A stretch of DNA of 64,000 nucleotides, taken from contig NW_022161789.1 in NCBI RefSeq assembly GCF_008728515.1, positions 62,001 to 126,000 of the forward strand, read 5' to 3'. Both the position numbers and the translations under genes were made by a program. Under the pieces are notes generated by a model, which saw nothing but the letters and a program-made list of their open reading frames with translations, was not told the DNA's origin and did no database searches. This DNA comes from Papio anubis. Taxonomy: Eukaryota > Chordata > Mammalia > Primates > Cercopithecidae. Positions 1 through 25,046 of this stretch are shown piece by piece; the first letter of the stretch is position 1; each line of letters opens with the position of its first letter.

Positions 1-650
1 GCAGGGCCAGACTTCGAGTTCAGGGCAGTTTTCTTGGCAGCATCTGCCTAGGCTGAGCCAGAAAACAGCAGCGGGGACCCCCGTGACTTGGGCAGTGTCA
101 GGGCAGCCCGCGGATGGTTGCAGGGGGGTTCAGGGGCCCTTCCCACCTGGCTCCTCTTGTCTGCACCTTGCTCTGTCATTGTGGACCTAGGTTCACAGAT
201 TAACACTCTGAGGCCCTGCAAAGCACGTCACCTGTGGGCACCTCCAGTGTTCTGGTGCTGGACCGCAGCTGATCTCGGCGGCTGCATCCTCAGGGCCATT
301 CCCAGAGCCTCAGGTCATGGCAGGGGCCTAGAAAGACAGCAAGGCCTTTGCCCTTTAAGCCTGATGAAAATTCATAGGAGAGACTTCAGTATCCGTATGA
401 ACTTCAGTGTCCGTATGAAGTTGAGTGGGATTAAGGTGAAAGACGGAAGCTCTAAGTGCCGCCTTCAGGGGGATGAAGGGCTGGCAAATGCATCATTTAA
501 ACCGAAGATGGAGTGAGCACCAACAAGCATTGGTGGTTGGTGCTGTTCTGATGGGATTGCTTCGGAGATGGCTCTTCATGGCGGAACACGCGTGGGTCAG
601 TGGGGTTCGGGCTGCGGTGGCGGCTGAGTGTTCCTGTGTGTCTCTTACAG
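1..650 (+). other. LAMA1: LAMA1 intron, 3' part
   Basis: This is intronic sequence upstream of the first exon seen in the window and ends in the acceptor tctcttacag at 641-650. I see no further laminin exon and no clear interspersed repeat. Open frames here have no family signature. The upstream exon lies outside the window. Confidence 0.6.
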
Positions 651-13558
<12,908 letters not shown>

Positions 13559-13788
13559 ACTTCAAGCGGAATCCGCAGTTGGAGTAATTGCTAGTATTTT
13601 GAAAAGAAGTGTTTGTGTGAATTAAGAATCTCCTCAGTTCATATTTCATTTCCAACTCAGGTTGTTTCTGGGGAGAGATGTTGTGTTTATGTTACACTAA
13701 AACCACATGTGCAACAAATACCTCCATTAAATGGTCTAAAATGTACATTGAATTCCCTGGCTCTCTTTTTTAACATGTTTTTTTAAAA

Positions 13789-13794
13789 AATAAA
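13789..13794 (+). terminator. LAMA1: LAMA1 polyadenylation signal AATAAA
   Basis: A canonical AATAAA lies 231 nt after the LAMA1 stop and is followed by a T/GT-rich element (tgttctgttgattacttg, gtgttttatgttttt) suitable as a downstream element. No competing signal lies between the stop and this site. Confidence 0.85.
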
Positions 13795-13815
13795 TCTTTA
13801 TACACATTGAATGTT

Positions 13816-15290
13816 CTGTTGATTACTTGATAGTGTTTTATGTTTTTCATTTTGAGCTTTTAAAAAAGTGTCAATACAGATGATAACAGATTAGAGTATG
13901 AAGCCTTTTATTTCTTCAAGAAAACTCTAAGCTCCAGTTTCTACAACAGACAAGCAATGTTCATGGACTAATTCCAGATGAGCACACCAGCTGTTGGCCA
14001 CATAACCTTTTAAGGAGGCTCCAGCAAGTCACAGGGGCAAAGGGAGCAAAGGAAGGAGCTGGACCCTCCTTGGACGTGGCCTTGTGCTATCAGGACCTCA
14101 CCTAACAGCGCATTTTGCAGGACAGAAAAAAAGAAAAGATGGCATCATTTTAAGTTAGTGCTTCCTTTATTGTCAATTTTATTTTCACCACTTGGAATGA
14201 AACAGTTTGCCTTAATCAGCTACTTTTCTGGGATAATGTGTGTAATTTGAAAAGAGGGAACATTTTAAAACCATGTAAGTATATTATTTTAATGGACCAA
14301 GCAGCTGTAGACCCAGATTTCTGAAGTTGCATTCAGTCTCCTCCACATTCATTTTCGTTCTACTCTGTGGCTGCAGCTCAGGTCACAGTGGCCGCTATCC
14401 ATATCGTTTAGAAAAATGATCCCATTTTCCAAATGCTCACTTGAGCGGTCTCCACCTGTCTTAGCCATGACCTGCTTTTCCAACATGGAGCAGGCCAGAG
14501 TTTGTGTCTCTGAGAGATTTTGATTGGATAAACAAGGAAGGCAGCTGTGCTCCTGGTCCCCGTCCCTGTTCTGTGCCTTCCCTATGTTTTTTGAACCCTT
14601 AGGGGGATTCACACCTCTTGATGGGTATATTTGAAATTTGTAATTCTTTCCCATTTAAATACCTGCATGAAGATGTTCCTTAGAGAAAGGCAGCTGCCAG
14701 TTGTGGACGTGCTGATGGTTCTATAGCACCAGCCATGGGAGGAAAGCAGACTTTTCAAAGGCAGCTCCTGGGCAGCTGGGCCCAGAAGGGGCACGTGCCC
14801 GTCTCAGCAGCAGTGCACATGCGCCAAGAACCTCTGCTGTGCCGTGGGTGGTCTTTGGTTTCATGTTTCTGTGGAAACCAGCTACAATGTGAGATGAAGG
14901 CTCAGACATTCTAGATCCTGGTCTACCATGCTGGGTGAGGAAGTGACCAAAACCAGGACATAGAACGCAGACTGTGGAGCTGCCTTGAGCTTTGCACCCC
15001 AGCCCTGCCTCCACCCCCGCTCTAACAGAGTTAAAACGGAGCATGGGCCTTTCATGAGTACAGCTGTTCACAAGGTCTCTCCGAAGGATTCCTCAGGAAA
15101 ACCCACCAGCTCCCCATTGGCCTTTCACAAGCACAGAGTCGAGTGACCTGGGTGTAGATCTGTCCCCGTGACCTTGAGCCTGCACTCCCAGGTCAGACAC
15201 CAACTGTGGTTCGCACTTCGGGTTCTCACACTGATTCCTTAACTCCTCTTGCCAAGTGTGGACTCAGGTTCTTAGAGACGGCTGCCAGAT
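13816..15290. other. Intergenic sequence downstream of LAMA1
   Basis: I recognise no gene or repeat here. Open frames on the minus strand (14349-15071) have no splice or family support. Confidence 0.55.
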
Positions 15291-15412
15291 AAAACACAGA
15301 ACCCAGGGAATCTGAATTTCAGATAAACACCACAGACATGTTTTTAGTGTAAGCACATGCTAAATATTGCACAGCATCCTGTGTTTTTAATTTGCTAAAT
15401 CTGGCAACCCTA
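15291..15412. mobile_element. Short palindromic non-autonomous DNA transposon (MITE-like)
   Basis: The ends ctgccagataaaacacag and ctgtgtttttaatttgctaa-atctggcaaccc are inverted repeats, with gaatttcagataaacacc inside. This matches a common palindromic mammalian MITE whose name I cannot assign with certainty. Confidence 0.55.
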
Positions 15413-15624
15413 CTTTGGAGCCTCAAGGGCATAAAAAGATTATGACACCCTTTCCCTCACTGCCAAGTGATTCCAAATAAAAGCAAATCTATGTCTTAAA
15501 GCACGTGCAACAAAACCTATTGACAATCATATTTTTCTCATGACGCCTTTACTGAGATATCTGATTTCTTTCCAGTCTAATTTTGGTGCCAAAAGTCCTT
15601 GTTTAGTCTGTCAGTTAATGTAGT

Positions 15625-16506
<882 letters not shown>

Positions 16507-16520
<14 letters not shown>

Positions 16521-16975
16521 TCAGTTTCTTCCTCTGTAAAAGAGATTGTGATAACAACCTCAAAAAGATATCACAATATTTAGAAAATAGTATTAATATT
16601 TTTTTTCAGAAATAAAGAGAGCACCTGGATAAGCCAGTAGCATTGGCCACAGAGAAATTTAATCCTCAGTCACACCTGCCTTCCAAAAACGTCCAACAAC
16701 CAGATAGATTTACAGGCAAGCACTGGCAAACATGAGAAAAAAGAAGAAAACTGACCAACTCATTTAACACTGGTGGAATAACTTCGTATGAAACAAGACA
16801 AGTATAAAACAACTATAGACCAACTTTACTTATGGACTTAGATGTAAATATCTTTTATAAAATACTAAGAAACATTGCTGCACGATAGCCAATAAACAGC
16901 CAGGTAAAACATTAGAGATAGATGATAAAAGGACTCATTGCATATAAAATTCTTTTAAGCACCTTTAAGGAGAAA
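16507..16975 (+). repeat. MIR fragment and decayed L1 ORF2-like stretch, sense
   Basis: 16507-16570 reads as a MIR core (cctcagtttcttcctctgta). From about 16660, caacaaccagatagatttac and the ensuing A-rich text resemble a diverged plus-strand L1 ORF2 piece. No usable frame remains. Confidence 0.4.
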
Positions 16976-17439
16976 TCATGTTTAAAAGGGAGATGAACAA
17001 AGGAGAATATTTTTATCTTTCCATTTGGGTCATGTAGAGCTGTAACCAAACCATAAGCTGGAAATATGGGGCCCGGATCAATGTACGGAAAAGCAATAAT
17101 AATGAAAATAATTCTTTACGTTTCTGGGGTTTCAGGCGTATGGAAAGAGTTCTAAAATTTTCACAAGTGCTCTTACATAGACCATCTCATTTCGCCACGA
17201 TGATCCAGGGGAGCCGGCAGAGCAGGTGTGGGTGTAGAGCACCAGCCCCCGTATCCCGTGCTAAGGATCTGATCCTAAGCTGAACAGGCATTTGCCCATC
17301 CTCACTACTATGCACTTACTATCGGCGCTTACTATGCAGGGAGCGGAGTAAGTGAGATATAGATGAAGTTTTAAAAACATATCAAAACTACATGTGGGGG
17401 ACAAAACAGAGCAGACATCCGGTACAGATGGCTGCAGGG

Positions 17440-18350
17440 GCAACAGCTGCCAGGAGCCAAAGAGGACCTCAGCCCGAGCTACGGTGCCTGGCTGTGGAAG
17501 TGGTTCTTGGAGTGGGCGGGGTAGACCTGCCGCTGAGGGGCGGGGTCGTGGAGCCGGGAGCGAGCACGGTGGGGCGGGGCCAGACTGGCGGTGGGCGTGA
17601 CCGTTGGTGAGGTGAGCTGGGTCAGCCTGCGGTGGAGGGGCGGGGTCCCAGAGCCGTGGGGCGGGGCAGCCCGTGGCCTGGAGCAGCGGTTGGCGACCTT
17701 TGGAGTGGCGGTTGCGCCGTTGGGCGGTTGGATGGGGGTGCGGTCGGACGTATAAAAGCTACGCCCAGCGCTTTTGGAAGCAGTAAGTCCAGCCCTAGGC
17801 TAAGGTGAGAGCGTCTGCTGGGACAGTGTGGCTGGACCCACGCGGCAGGTGCGAGGCAGGGTCACTGCCGACGGGAGAGAAGGAGTAGAGGCCTCGGGCC
17901 TTGTAGGGTGTCACCTAGAGATGCCCCAGGAGGGCTGGGGAGCCGGGGTGTTTCCAGAGAAGCCAGTTGGCATCCTGGCCGCTCTCTCCGAGTGGAAGGT
18001 AGAGGGAAATAATTGGATTCACGCAGGGTCGACTGGGCGGAGGCCGTCAAGATTGGAAGGGGCTGTGCTGTCAATGAGCGAGCGCAGGTGGCCTGGTGTA
18101 GCCCCCGGGAGGCTGGGCGGGGACGCTGGATGGGAACCCTGGGTGGGCATGCTGGCGGGGACCCTACAGGGCTCTCGCTCTGGGTAGTCTGGCCCTGACT
18201 TCTGAGTCACGGGGAAGGCGGGCGAAAGGTCACGGGGCAGTGGGAGGAAGCCCAGGTCCCAGGTTTGTGGTCTTCAGATGAGGGCAGCTCTGAGAACGGT
18301 GGGGGCCCGACTGTGGCCCCGGCGGGGACACCCCAGAAATTCAGTGTGGA
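17440..18350. promoter_or_regulatory. CpG-rich island in the LAMA1-ARHGAP28 interval
   Basis: This block is far richer in G+C and CpG than its A/T-rich flanks, and it is not an Alu or LTR that I recognise. It contains the GC-box/TATA cluster at 17.5-17.76 kb. It lies 3.6 kb past the LAMA1 polyadenylation signal, so it is not the promoter of either flanking gene. Human annotation places a long non-coding RNA, LINC00668, in this interval. I cannot tell whether this island belongs to it. Confidence 0.6.
17514..17757 (+). promoter_or_regulatory. Orphan promoter candidate: five GC boxes plus TATA box
   Basis: Sp1-type boxes (gggcgggg or ggggcgggg) start at 17514, 17537, 17571, 17637 and 17658. 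A TATA box, TATAAAA, is at 17751-17757, so a plus-strand start is expected near 17782. Downstream, GTAAGT at 17783 and AAG|GTGAGA at 17802-17808 are consensus 5' splice sites. This is inferred from motif order alone; no transcript is seen. Confidence 0.55.
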
Positions 18351-18949
18351 ATTGGGGACGAGCGGGCTCTCTTCTTGGATTTGAGGATGTCAGGCACCTC
18401 TTTCATTTTCTTGCTTCAGAGAGTATGCCTAGACCCAACGGGTGGCAATTCCTGGTAGGCCGATTTAGAATTCATTTGTTTTAATAATGTTTTAAATGAC
18501 TATTTAAAATGTTTGTGGGTGCGTAAGTGTATGCAGACAGCTGCAATACAATCTGCTGCTGCTAATCTCTCAGCAGTGATAAATGGTTTTTAGTTTTAGC
18601 AACCTGAAAAGCAAGTCCATGGGAAGCTCCCCAAAACTGTACAGTTTGCATGTGAAATACCGAAAATCTGCTTCTATCTGCCTTTCAACTCAAAATTCTT
18701 TCACAAAGAATTCTTTGTTTTGAATTTGTGTAATAAGTAAATATCACTTAAGTACCAGTTTCATTTATGGTTCATTAGTGCTTTTCCCTAAATGACACTA
18801 TGATTTTCGCACTTTGCCATCTACAGTAAATTTACTTGCCTAATGCAGCTACCAAATAGATATGCGTATATGTATATTAAAAGTCATTAAAAATCAGAAT
18901 GACTCTAAAAGCAGAAATTGTAAATACATACAGATTATATAGTGTTGGA
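18351..18949. other. Intergenic, A/T-rich, nothing recognised
   Basis: Downstream of the CpG island the composition falls back to A/T-rich. No repeat, exon pair or RNA gene is recognised. Confidence 0.5.
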
Positions 18950-19580
18950 TTACAGTTGACAAGCCTTCAAACATCACACATTGTAAAGAGGTCCTTGTGG
19001 ACCACCAACTTCAGGTCTCCTGACGAGCTTTTCCAGTAATGCCAAAGTCTGAGGATCTATCTCTTTCACAAATTATTTTACTTTATCCACAAGCCAATGT
19101 GAATGTCCTTCCTGGAAGCTTGTTTTCAGTACACTGAGGTCACATTCACTTGTTGAATTGGGTGTCCATCTCCTCTGCATGTGGATTTTGCTGACTTCAT
19201 ATAATTGTCCTTGGTAGAAGTCAGTGATAGCTTATTCAGAACTGGGGATGAGCTCAGCGTCGCTGACACAGGCTGAAAATAATTCCTATAGTTAAGAGAG
19301 CTGAGGAATTTCCCCAGTCCATGCTCAGAGAGTTAGTTTGCTGCATTGGTGGTTTTCTGAAAGCCTGTGCTCTTCTGGCATGTCTGTCCTCATAAGACAA
19401 TATTTCTGCCTGTGGTGCATGTACTTCTATGTGGGGTCCTTAGGTGAGAGAGGAATGACATATGATGGAGGGTTCTGAGAGCATCAGTTGGCTCTCTTGT
19501 TCACTGGTATGTCTGCCTCTGCTGATTGGTTTTTACTGTTTTTATCTTGAGGTGTTAATCACTGAAAGGAGGTAGAACGT
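18950..19580 (-). pseudogene. Possible decayed processed sequence, antisense, unidentified
   Basis: On the minus strand, stretches read like protein (for example EIDPQTLALLEKLVRRPEVG near 19,040) but are broken by stops. It may be an old retrocopy or an exonic remnant. I do not recognise the parent gene, and no poly-A tail is visible at the low-coordinate end. Confidence 0.25.
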
Positions 19581-19584
19581 TTTT

Positions 19585-20240
19585 CCCCACCAGAGGAGGC
19601 AGCGACCACGTCTCCTCTATGGAGGCATTCAAGAGCCGTCCAGCTGAAGCAGCATCATTGTCTGGGGTAAATACCTGGGGTTCACTGTCTTGCACCAGGA
19701 AGGTTAAAGACATGAACACATGTGAGTAGGTTAAGGAGCGGAAAGTTTAACAGGCGGAAGAAGCGGAGAGCAGCTTTCTCTCTCTTTCTAGAGAGAGGCA
19801 TCCAAAAGGGAAAAAGCCGGCCTGAGGTGGACCACAGCAGACTTTATAGGCAGGCTTGAGGAGGTGGTGTCTGATTTACACAGGGCCCACAGATTGGTTT
19901 AATCAGGCGTGACATTTACATGGTACTCGGGGAAGGCTGGTCATCCCACCCTGATCTTATTATACAAATTGGCTTTCTACTTGGCCAGCGCCATCTTGTC
20001 TGCTCCTTACTGTACACGTGGGTGGCAAAGAGAGGAGATGATAGAGCCACCATTTTGAATGTGCCTATTCCCAGGTAACCTTTCTCTATTGGCACAACCA
20101 CCAGCATTGGCCTATGCAGGCTTCCAGCTTGCTTGTCTATGTCTGCAGCTTGATTTTACAGGTTGCTCTTTGCTAGAAAACAAAATGATTTGGGGGCTGC
20201 TTTTCATTAAAAGGAAAACCTTACCAAGGGCTTCCTTATT
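19585..20240 (-). mobile_element. ERV-type solitary LTR, antisense
   Basis: The order ggttaaggagcggaaagttt, gactttataggcaggcttga, ggcccacagattggtttaat and gccatcttgtctgctcctta is what I associate with ERV1-class LTRs in reverse orientation. The ends are not resolved and the family is not assigned. Confidence 0.5.
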
Positions 20241-20621
20241 CTCACTATCTGCCTAAATAATTTCTTTTTAACTCCTCTGTCACAGCTTGGAAGGCACAAT
20301 CCATACAGGTCTGCATGGTCCACCAGAGCTCCACACCCACGGGGCCAGCCGGGGCGCTCTTCTGAAGCAGGTGAGCATGGAGTCCCCTGTTTGCTTGCAA
20401 AGAAACAGACTGCAGACATCGCTGCATTCATGGTCCCGGCAATGTCATCCCAGATCTAGTGGAAGGCCAAGGTCTCTTTCTAGCAACTACATGAATAGAG
20501 ATGGAGGAGAACACAAAACAGGAAGACAATGTTTCCTTTTTCTCATTTTGGGCCTCTTTTAGTTATGAACGCTGATCTTTGTCAGGGAATCATTTTTAAG
20601 AAACCTTTCCTTTGTGGGGAG

Positions 20622-20825
20622 GAAAGCTGTGCAGGTGGTTTAACCCAGCCTGATTTCTTTCCTTCGTGGGGTGGAAAGCTGTGCAGGTGGTTTAACCCAG
20701 CCTGATTTCTTTCCTCGTGGTGGGGAAAGCTGTGCAGGTGGTTTAACCCAGCCTGATTTCTTTCCTTCGTGGGGGGGAAAGCTGTGCAGGTGGTTTAACC
20801 CAGCCTGATTTCTTGAGCTGAGTTA
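20622..20825. repeat. 51-52-bp tandem repeat, four copies
   Basis: The phrase gaaagctgtgcaggtggttt starts at 20622, 20674, 20725 and 20777, each followed by aacccagcctgatttctt. The variable part is a G-run, cgtggggtg against cgtgggggg. Copies are nearly identical, so the expansion is recent. Confidence 0.95.
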
Positions 20826-21042
20826 CTGGGTGAGTTTTCTACAGAGCCTGCACTGAATGCTGAGCCACGTGGGAAGGAGAAGATTGTGCTTTCGCTCTAC
20901 TGATTGTAATGGGAACATTGTTTTCTGATAGTTGTAAGACATTTGTCAAGCAATACTACCTACCCAGTTAGGAGACTATCTGAAGAATCGCAGCAGTATT
21001 CAGAAGCTCCTCTCCAGTCTCCAAATGTAATGTAAACTTTTC

Positions 21043-21187
21043 TTTCTTTTTTTACATACAGGGTCTCGCTCTGTTGCCGAGGCTGGATCACAGCTCACTG
21101 CAACCTTGAACTCTACCTCAAGCAGTCCTCCCCACTCTGCCTTCCAAAGCACTAGCATTACAGGCCTAAGCCACCACCCCCATCCAC
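21043..21187 (-). mobile_element. Alu monomer-like fragment, antisense
   Basis: gggtctcgctctgttgccga, then tcacagctcactgcaacctt and ttacaggcctaagccaccac show a partial, diverged Alu arm in reverse orientation. Confidence 0.7.
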
Positions 21188-21209
21188 TGAAGTGTAAACT
21201 ATCTCCTTC

Positions 21210-21690
21210 ACGTTTCCAGTAGCTGCAGAGCAGATCAGGTAAGGGTTCTTCCTGTGCATTGCTTCAAGTTTCATTCTCTCTTTAAATGATTTAAGGTTGG
21301 CTTTCATGGTTCCTTCTTAAAGAATGTTGAAGGTGTGTCTTCAGATCCATTCACTGTTTGTGGAACCCCAGGGAAGGCTGATGTAAAACACTCTTTTTTC
21401 TCCCAAATGTCTCAAAAAGTTGTATTTTCTGGGTCCAAGGCATCTGCAAGCCTCCTAAAGGCATTTCCACTGTCACTACCATCAGGTGTGAACTGTAATC
21501 TGGCATGCATAGTTCCAAGAACTGTCATAATAGACGCTGAAGAACCATTGTGAAGGTAACTTGCTCTTACCAACTGTGAAGTCGTTAGCTAGAGGAATCT
21601 CGAGCGGTCTGAAATCTGAAATACTGTGGAAAGAACAGAAAGATCCTGTCTCTTTCCCACAGTTGTTCTACTGGAAGTTCTCATTTTCCA
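21210..21690 (-). pseudogene. Possible second piece of the unidentified antisense processed sequence
   Basis: The minus strand reads protein-like segments (such as LQFTPDGSDSGNAFRRLADA around 21,480) broken by stops. It could belong to the same retrocopy as 18950-19580, with LTR and tandem-repeat insertions between. Parent unknown. Confidence 0.25.
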
Positions 21691-21711
21691 TAGGAGACAT
21701 TCTGCTTTATT

Positions 21712-22001
21712 TATTTTCTTTTGAGACAGGGTCTCACTCTATCGCCCAGGCTGGAGTGCAGTGTTGTCACCACAGGTCACTGGTGCCTCCACTGCCTGAG
21801 GACTGCTCAAGCAATCCCCCCACCTCAGTCCCCTGGTAGCTGGGGCCACAGGCCTGCACCATGCCTGGCTAATTATTCTTATTTGTAGAGACAAGGTTTA
21901 TCTTGCCTAGGCTGGTCTCAAATTCCTGGGCTCAAGTAATCCTCCTGCCGTGGCTTCTCAAAGTGCTTGGGATTACAGATGTGAGCTACCATGCCCGGGC
22001 T
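21712..22001 (-). mobile_element. Alu (old, J-like), antisense
   Basis: Runs from gagacagggtctcactctat to gagctaccatgcccgggc. It is diverged, with older Alu-type text (ctcaagcaatccccccacct). Confidence 0.9.
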
Positions 22002-22046
22002 CACAGGGGACGTTCTTGATGTCCCTTTTGACAGTCTACAAATCTT

Positions 22047-22352
22047 TTTTTTTTTTTTTTTTTGAGACAGGGTCTTGCTCTGTCACCCGGGCTGGAGTGC
22101 AGTGGTGCCATCATAGCTCACTGCAGCCTAAGCTATACTGAGTTCAAGGGATCTTCCCATCTCGGCCTCCTGAGTAGCTGGGACTACAGGCACTTGCTGC
22201 CAGGCCCAGATAATTTATTAAAATTTTTTTTTTGTAGAGACAGGGTCTCACTATGTTGCCCAGGCTAGGCTCAAACTCCTGGCCTCAAACAATCCTCTAC
22301 CTCAACCTCCCTAAGTGCTGGCATTACAGGTATCAGCTGCCATGCCTGGCTG
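22047..22352 (-). mobile_element. Alu (old, J-like), antisense
   Basis: Poly-T then gagacagggtcttgctctgt to ctgccatgcctggctg. The direct repeat caaatctt (22039-22046 and 22353-22360) flanks it. Confidence 0.93.
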
Positions 22353-22447
22353 CAAATCTTAATGTTTTCTCCAGGGCTTCTTTTTCTGGTGTTCTTTTCT
22401 CAGGTAATGGAAGTGGGCAGAGAATGATCCTTTCCCTAGGCTCCAGT

Positions 22448-22862
22448 GTGTAAGAGTTAAAGAAAGAGGAAAGAAACATGATGGCTTGATGGTCAAGGAC
22501 AGGTTTATTTTAAAGAAAACAAACCCGAGAGTGGCTTCTGACTAAGATCAGAGGCATGCTTTCTTACAGACAGAGTTTTTAAGGATTCAGGGTGGGAGAG
22601 TTTATCAGAGGCTTAGACGACTTCTGTGTCTCTGCTGTGCTTACCTGGGAGGGAGAGTTGTGTGTCTGTTCCCATACATCTTCCTGCAGCTGCAGGCATA
22701 CCCCCAAGTCTGCTTTTAGCTTCCCTATCTTAGTGCACCTGAAGGGAAAGGAATGTGCTTATTAAGGCTCACTGTTTTACTGGGGCCCAATGTATGAGGG
22801 TGAAGTTCGGCAGTTACCCAAGAGACTTTCCCCCCACCTCCTTCTGTGCCCGAGCTGTCTTA
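22448..22862 (-). mobile_element. Probable ERV LTR, antisense
   Basis: taagagttaaagaaagagga, the reverse polyadenylation signal in caggtttattttaaagaaaa, and tgggagggagagttgtgtgt suggest a reversed LTR. The family is not assigned and the ends are approximate. Confidence 0.45.
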
Positions 22863-23104
22863 TCTATGTTTTACTGTCTGCTCTTTCTGTCTGCTTTTTG
22901 TTAGAAGAGAAGTGATTTTCTTGAAATGCATGAGGCTAGAAAGGGAGCTGGAACTTAAAGTGGTGGTGTTTGTCCGAGAGGATGGTGCTTCTGCTCTGTT
23001 ATAGTGGGCATGCAGATTCAGGTCACTGCTACCAAATTTCAGAGCCCAAGCACAGAGCCCAGAACGAAATTGTGAGGGTTTCAAAACAAAACAAAACAAC
23101 AACA

Positions 23105-23510
23105 ACAAAAAACAGCTCTATTGAAGTATAATTGACGTACAATAAACTTGAATATTTAAAGTGTACGATTTATGAGTTTGGGCATTTGTATACACCCTTG
23201 CAACCATCACCACATTGAAGATAATGAATATGCCCATTACCCCGGAAAGTTTTCCCATGCCCTTTGCAGCCCCTCCCTTTCACCCCTCAAACACTTAATG
23301 CACTTTTTCCCAAAAGACAAGACGTAAGATAGCTTCCCTACACATTTATCAAAGCTGTTATAATCCTGATTCCCAAACAAGGTAAGGAAATTATAAGACA
23401 ATTAGAGAACACTTTTAACTATTCAGATGTTAAAATCCTCAGTAAAATACCTGTAACAGTTAATTGAACTAACCAGTTATGCAAAAACATACAATCAACT
23501 ATGATTGCAC
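23105..23510. repeat. Two decayed L1 fragments
   Basis: 23105-23290 is antisense L1 3' text (tctattgaagtataattgac, then ttgcaaccatcaccacattg). 23335-23510 looks like plus-strand ORF2 remains (aatcctgattcccaaac followed by an A-rich tract). Both are short and old. Confidence 0.5.
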
Positions 23511-23658
23511 CCCTTTTTATTCCCCTTTTTATTCTCTAATGACTCTACCTATTGACTATTGACTCCCCTTTTTATTCTCTAATGTGTTATATTTCACTAA
23601 ATCTTTGTTCATCTTGCCAGTTTTTCTTCTAATTTCCCTGCAGCTATAATTTTGGCTG

Positions 23659-23861
23659 ATGCTATAGTTTGAATGTTTGACCCTCCAAACCTCGTGTTGA
23701 AATTTAGTCCCCATTGTTGGAGGTGGGGCTTGGTGGAAGGTGTTTGGATCATGGAGATGGATCATTCATGAAGGGCTTGGTGCTGTCCTCATGGCAATGA
23801 GTGAGTTCTGACATAATCAGTTCCCTCCAGAGCTGGTTATTAAAGAGAGCCTGGCAACTAC
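23659..23861 (+). mobile_element. MaLR (MST/MLT1-type) LTR, 5' half
   Basis: Starts tgctatagtttgaatgtttg and proceeds through ggaggtggggcttggtggaa, gagtgagttctgacataatc and gagagcctggcaac. The LTR stops where the A/C minisatellite begins, at the position where this family normally has a C-rich tract. Confidence 0.75.
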
Positions 23862-25046
23862 GCACCACCATACACCACCACACACCACCACCACAACCAC
23901 ACACCACCACACACCACCACCACCACCACCACACACCACTACAACTACACACCACCACCACACACCACCACAACCACAAGCACACACAACCACACACTGC
24001 CACCACACACCACCACAACCACACACCACCACAACCACACACCACCAACCACACCACCAACAATTCACCACAAACCACACACCACCAAAACCACTCACCA
24101 CAACCACTCACCACAACCACTCACCACCACAACCACTCACCACCACAACCATACACCACCACCACACCACCACAACCACACAACTACACACCACCACAGT
24201 CACCACACACCACCACCATACACCACCACCACCACACACCACCACAAACCACACACCACCACAACCACACACCACCACAACCACACACCACCACAACCAC
24301 ACACCACCACACACACCACCACAACCACACACCACAACACACCACCACACACCACCACAACCACACACCACCACAACCACACACCACCACACACCACAAA
24401 CCACACACCACCACACACCACCACAACCACACCACCACAACCACACACCACCACACCCACCACAACCACACACCACCACAACCACACACCACCACAACCA
24501 CACACCACCACACCACCACAACCACACACCACCACAACCACTCACCACAACCACTCACCACCACAACCACATACCACAACCATACACCACCACCACCACA
24601 CCACCACAACCACACACCACCACAACACACACCACAGTCACCACACACCACCACCATACACCACCACCACCACACACCACCACAACCATACACCACCACA
24701 CACCACCACAACCACACACCACAACACACAACCACACACCACCACACACCACAACCACACACCACCACACACCACAACCACAACCACACACCATCACACA
24801 CCACCACCACACCACACACCACAACCACACACCACTACACACCACCACAACCACACATCACCACACCAACCACCACACCACCACTTCACACCACCACAAC
24901 CACACACCACCACCCTCACCACACCAACCACACCACCACACACCGTAATTAGGCCACCACTACACACCACCACACACCACAACCACACCCCACCACAACT
25001 ACACACACCGCAACACACCACAACCACAACCACACACAACCACAAC
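23862..25046. repeat. A/C-only minisatellite, about 1.2 kb, with a 438-bp higher-order repeat
   Basis: The plus strand is almost entirely A and C, built from caccaccacaaccaca-like units of about 16 bp with ACC/CCA interruptions. Rare T-containing markers repeat: cagtcaccacacacc occurs at 24197 and 24635, and the ccactcaccacaaccactcacc block occurs near 24100 and 24538. So a 438-bp segment has been duplicated. The lack of T (plus) or A (minus) removes stop codons, which explains frames open for up to 383 codons; they are not genes. The minus strand is GGTGGT-rich. Confidence 0.95.

Noticed and set aside
88..516. 142-codon plus-strand frame at the window start as a possible LAMA1 exon
   Set aside because: It has no laminin features and no paired splice sites. 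The true exon starts at 651 in another frame.
17392..18198. Possible proteins in the CpG island (up to 119 codons)
   Set aside because: G+C-rich DNA has few stops. Frames overlap on both strands, some begin without ATG, and none shows a recognisable domain.
20622..20825. Repeat-spacer array resembling a CRISPR
   Set aside because: Units are directly adjacent with no unique spacers, and the host is a primate. It is a minisatellite.
23801..24952. 383-codon open frame of His/Thr/Pro/Asn/Gln, and long Val/Cys/Gly/Trp frames on the opposite strand
   Set aside because: The minisatellite has almost no T on plus and no A on minus, so stop codons cannot form in any frame. Openness carries no coding information.
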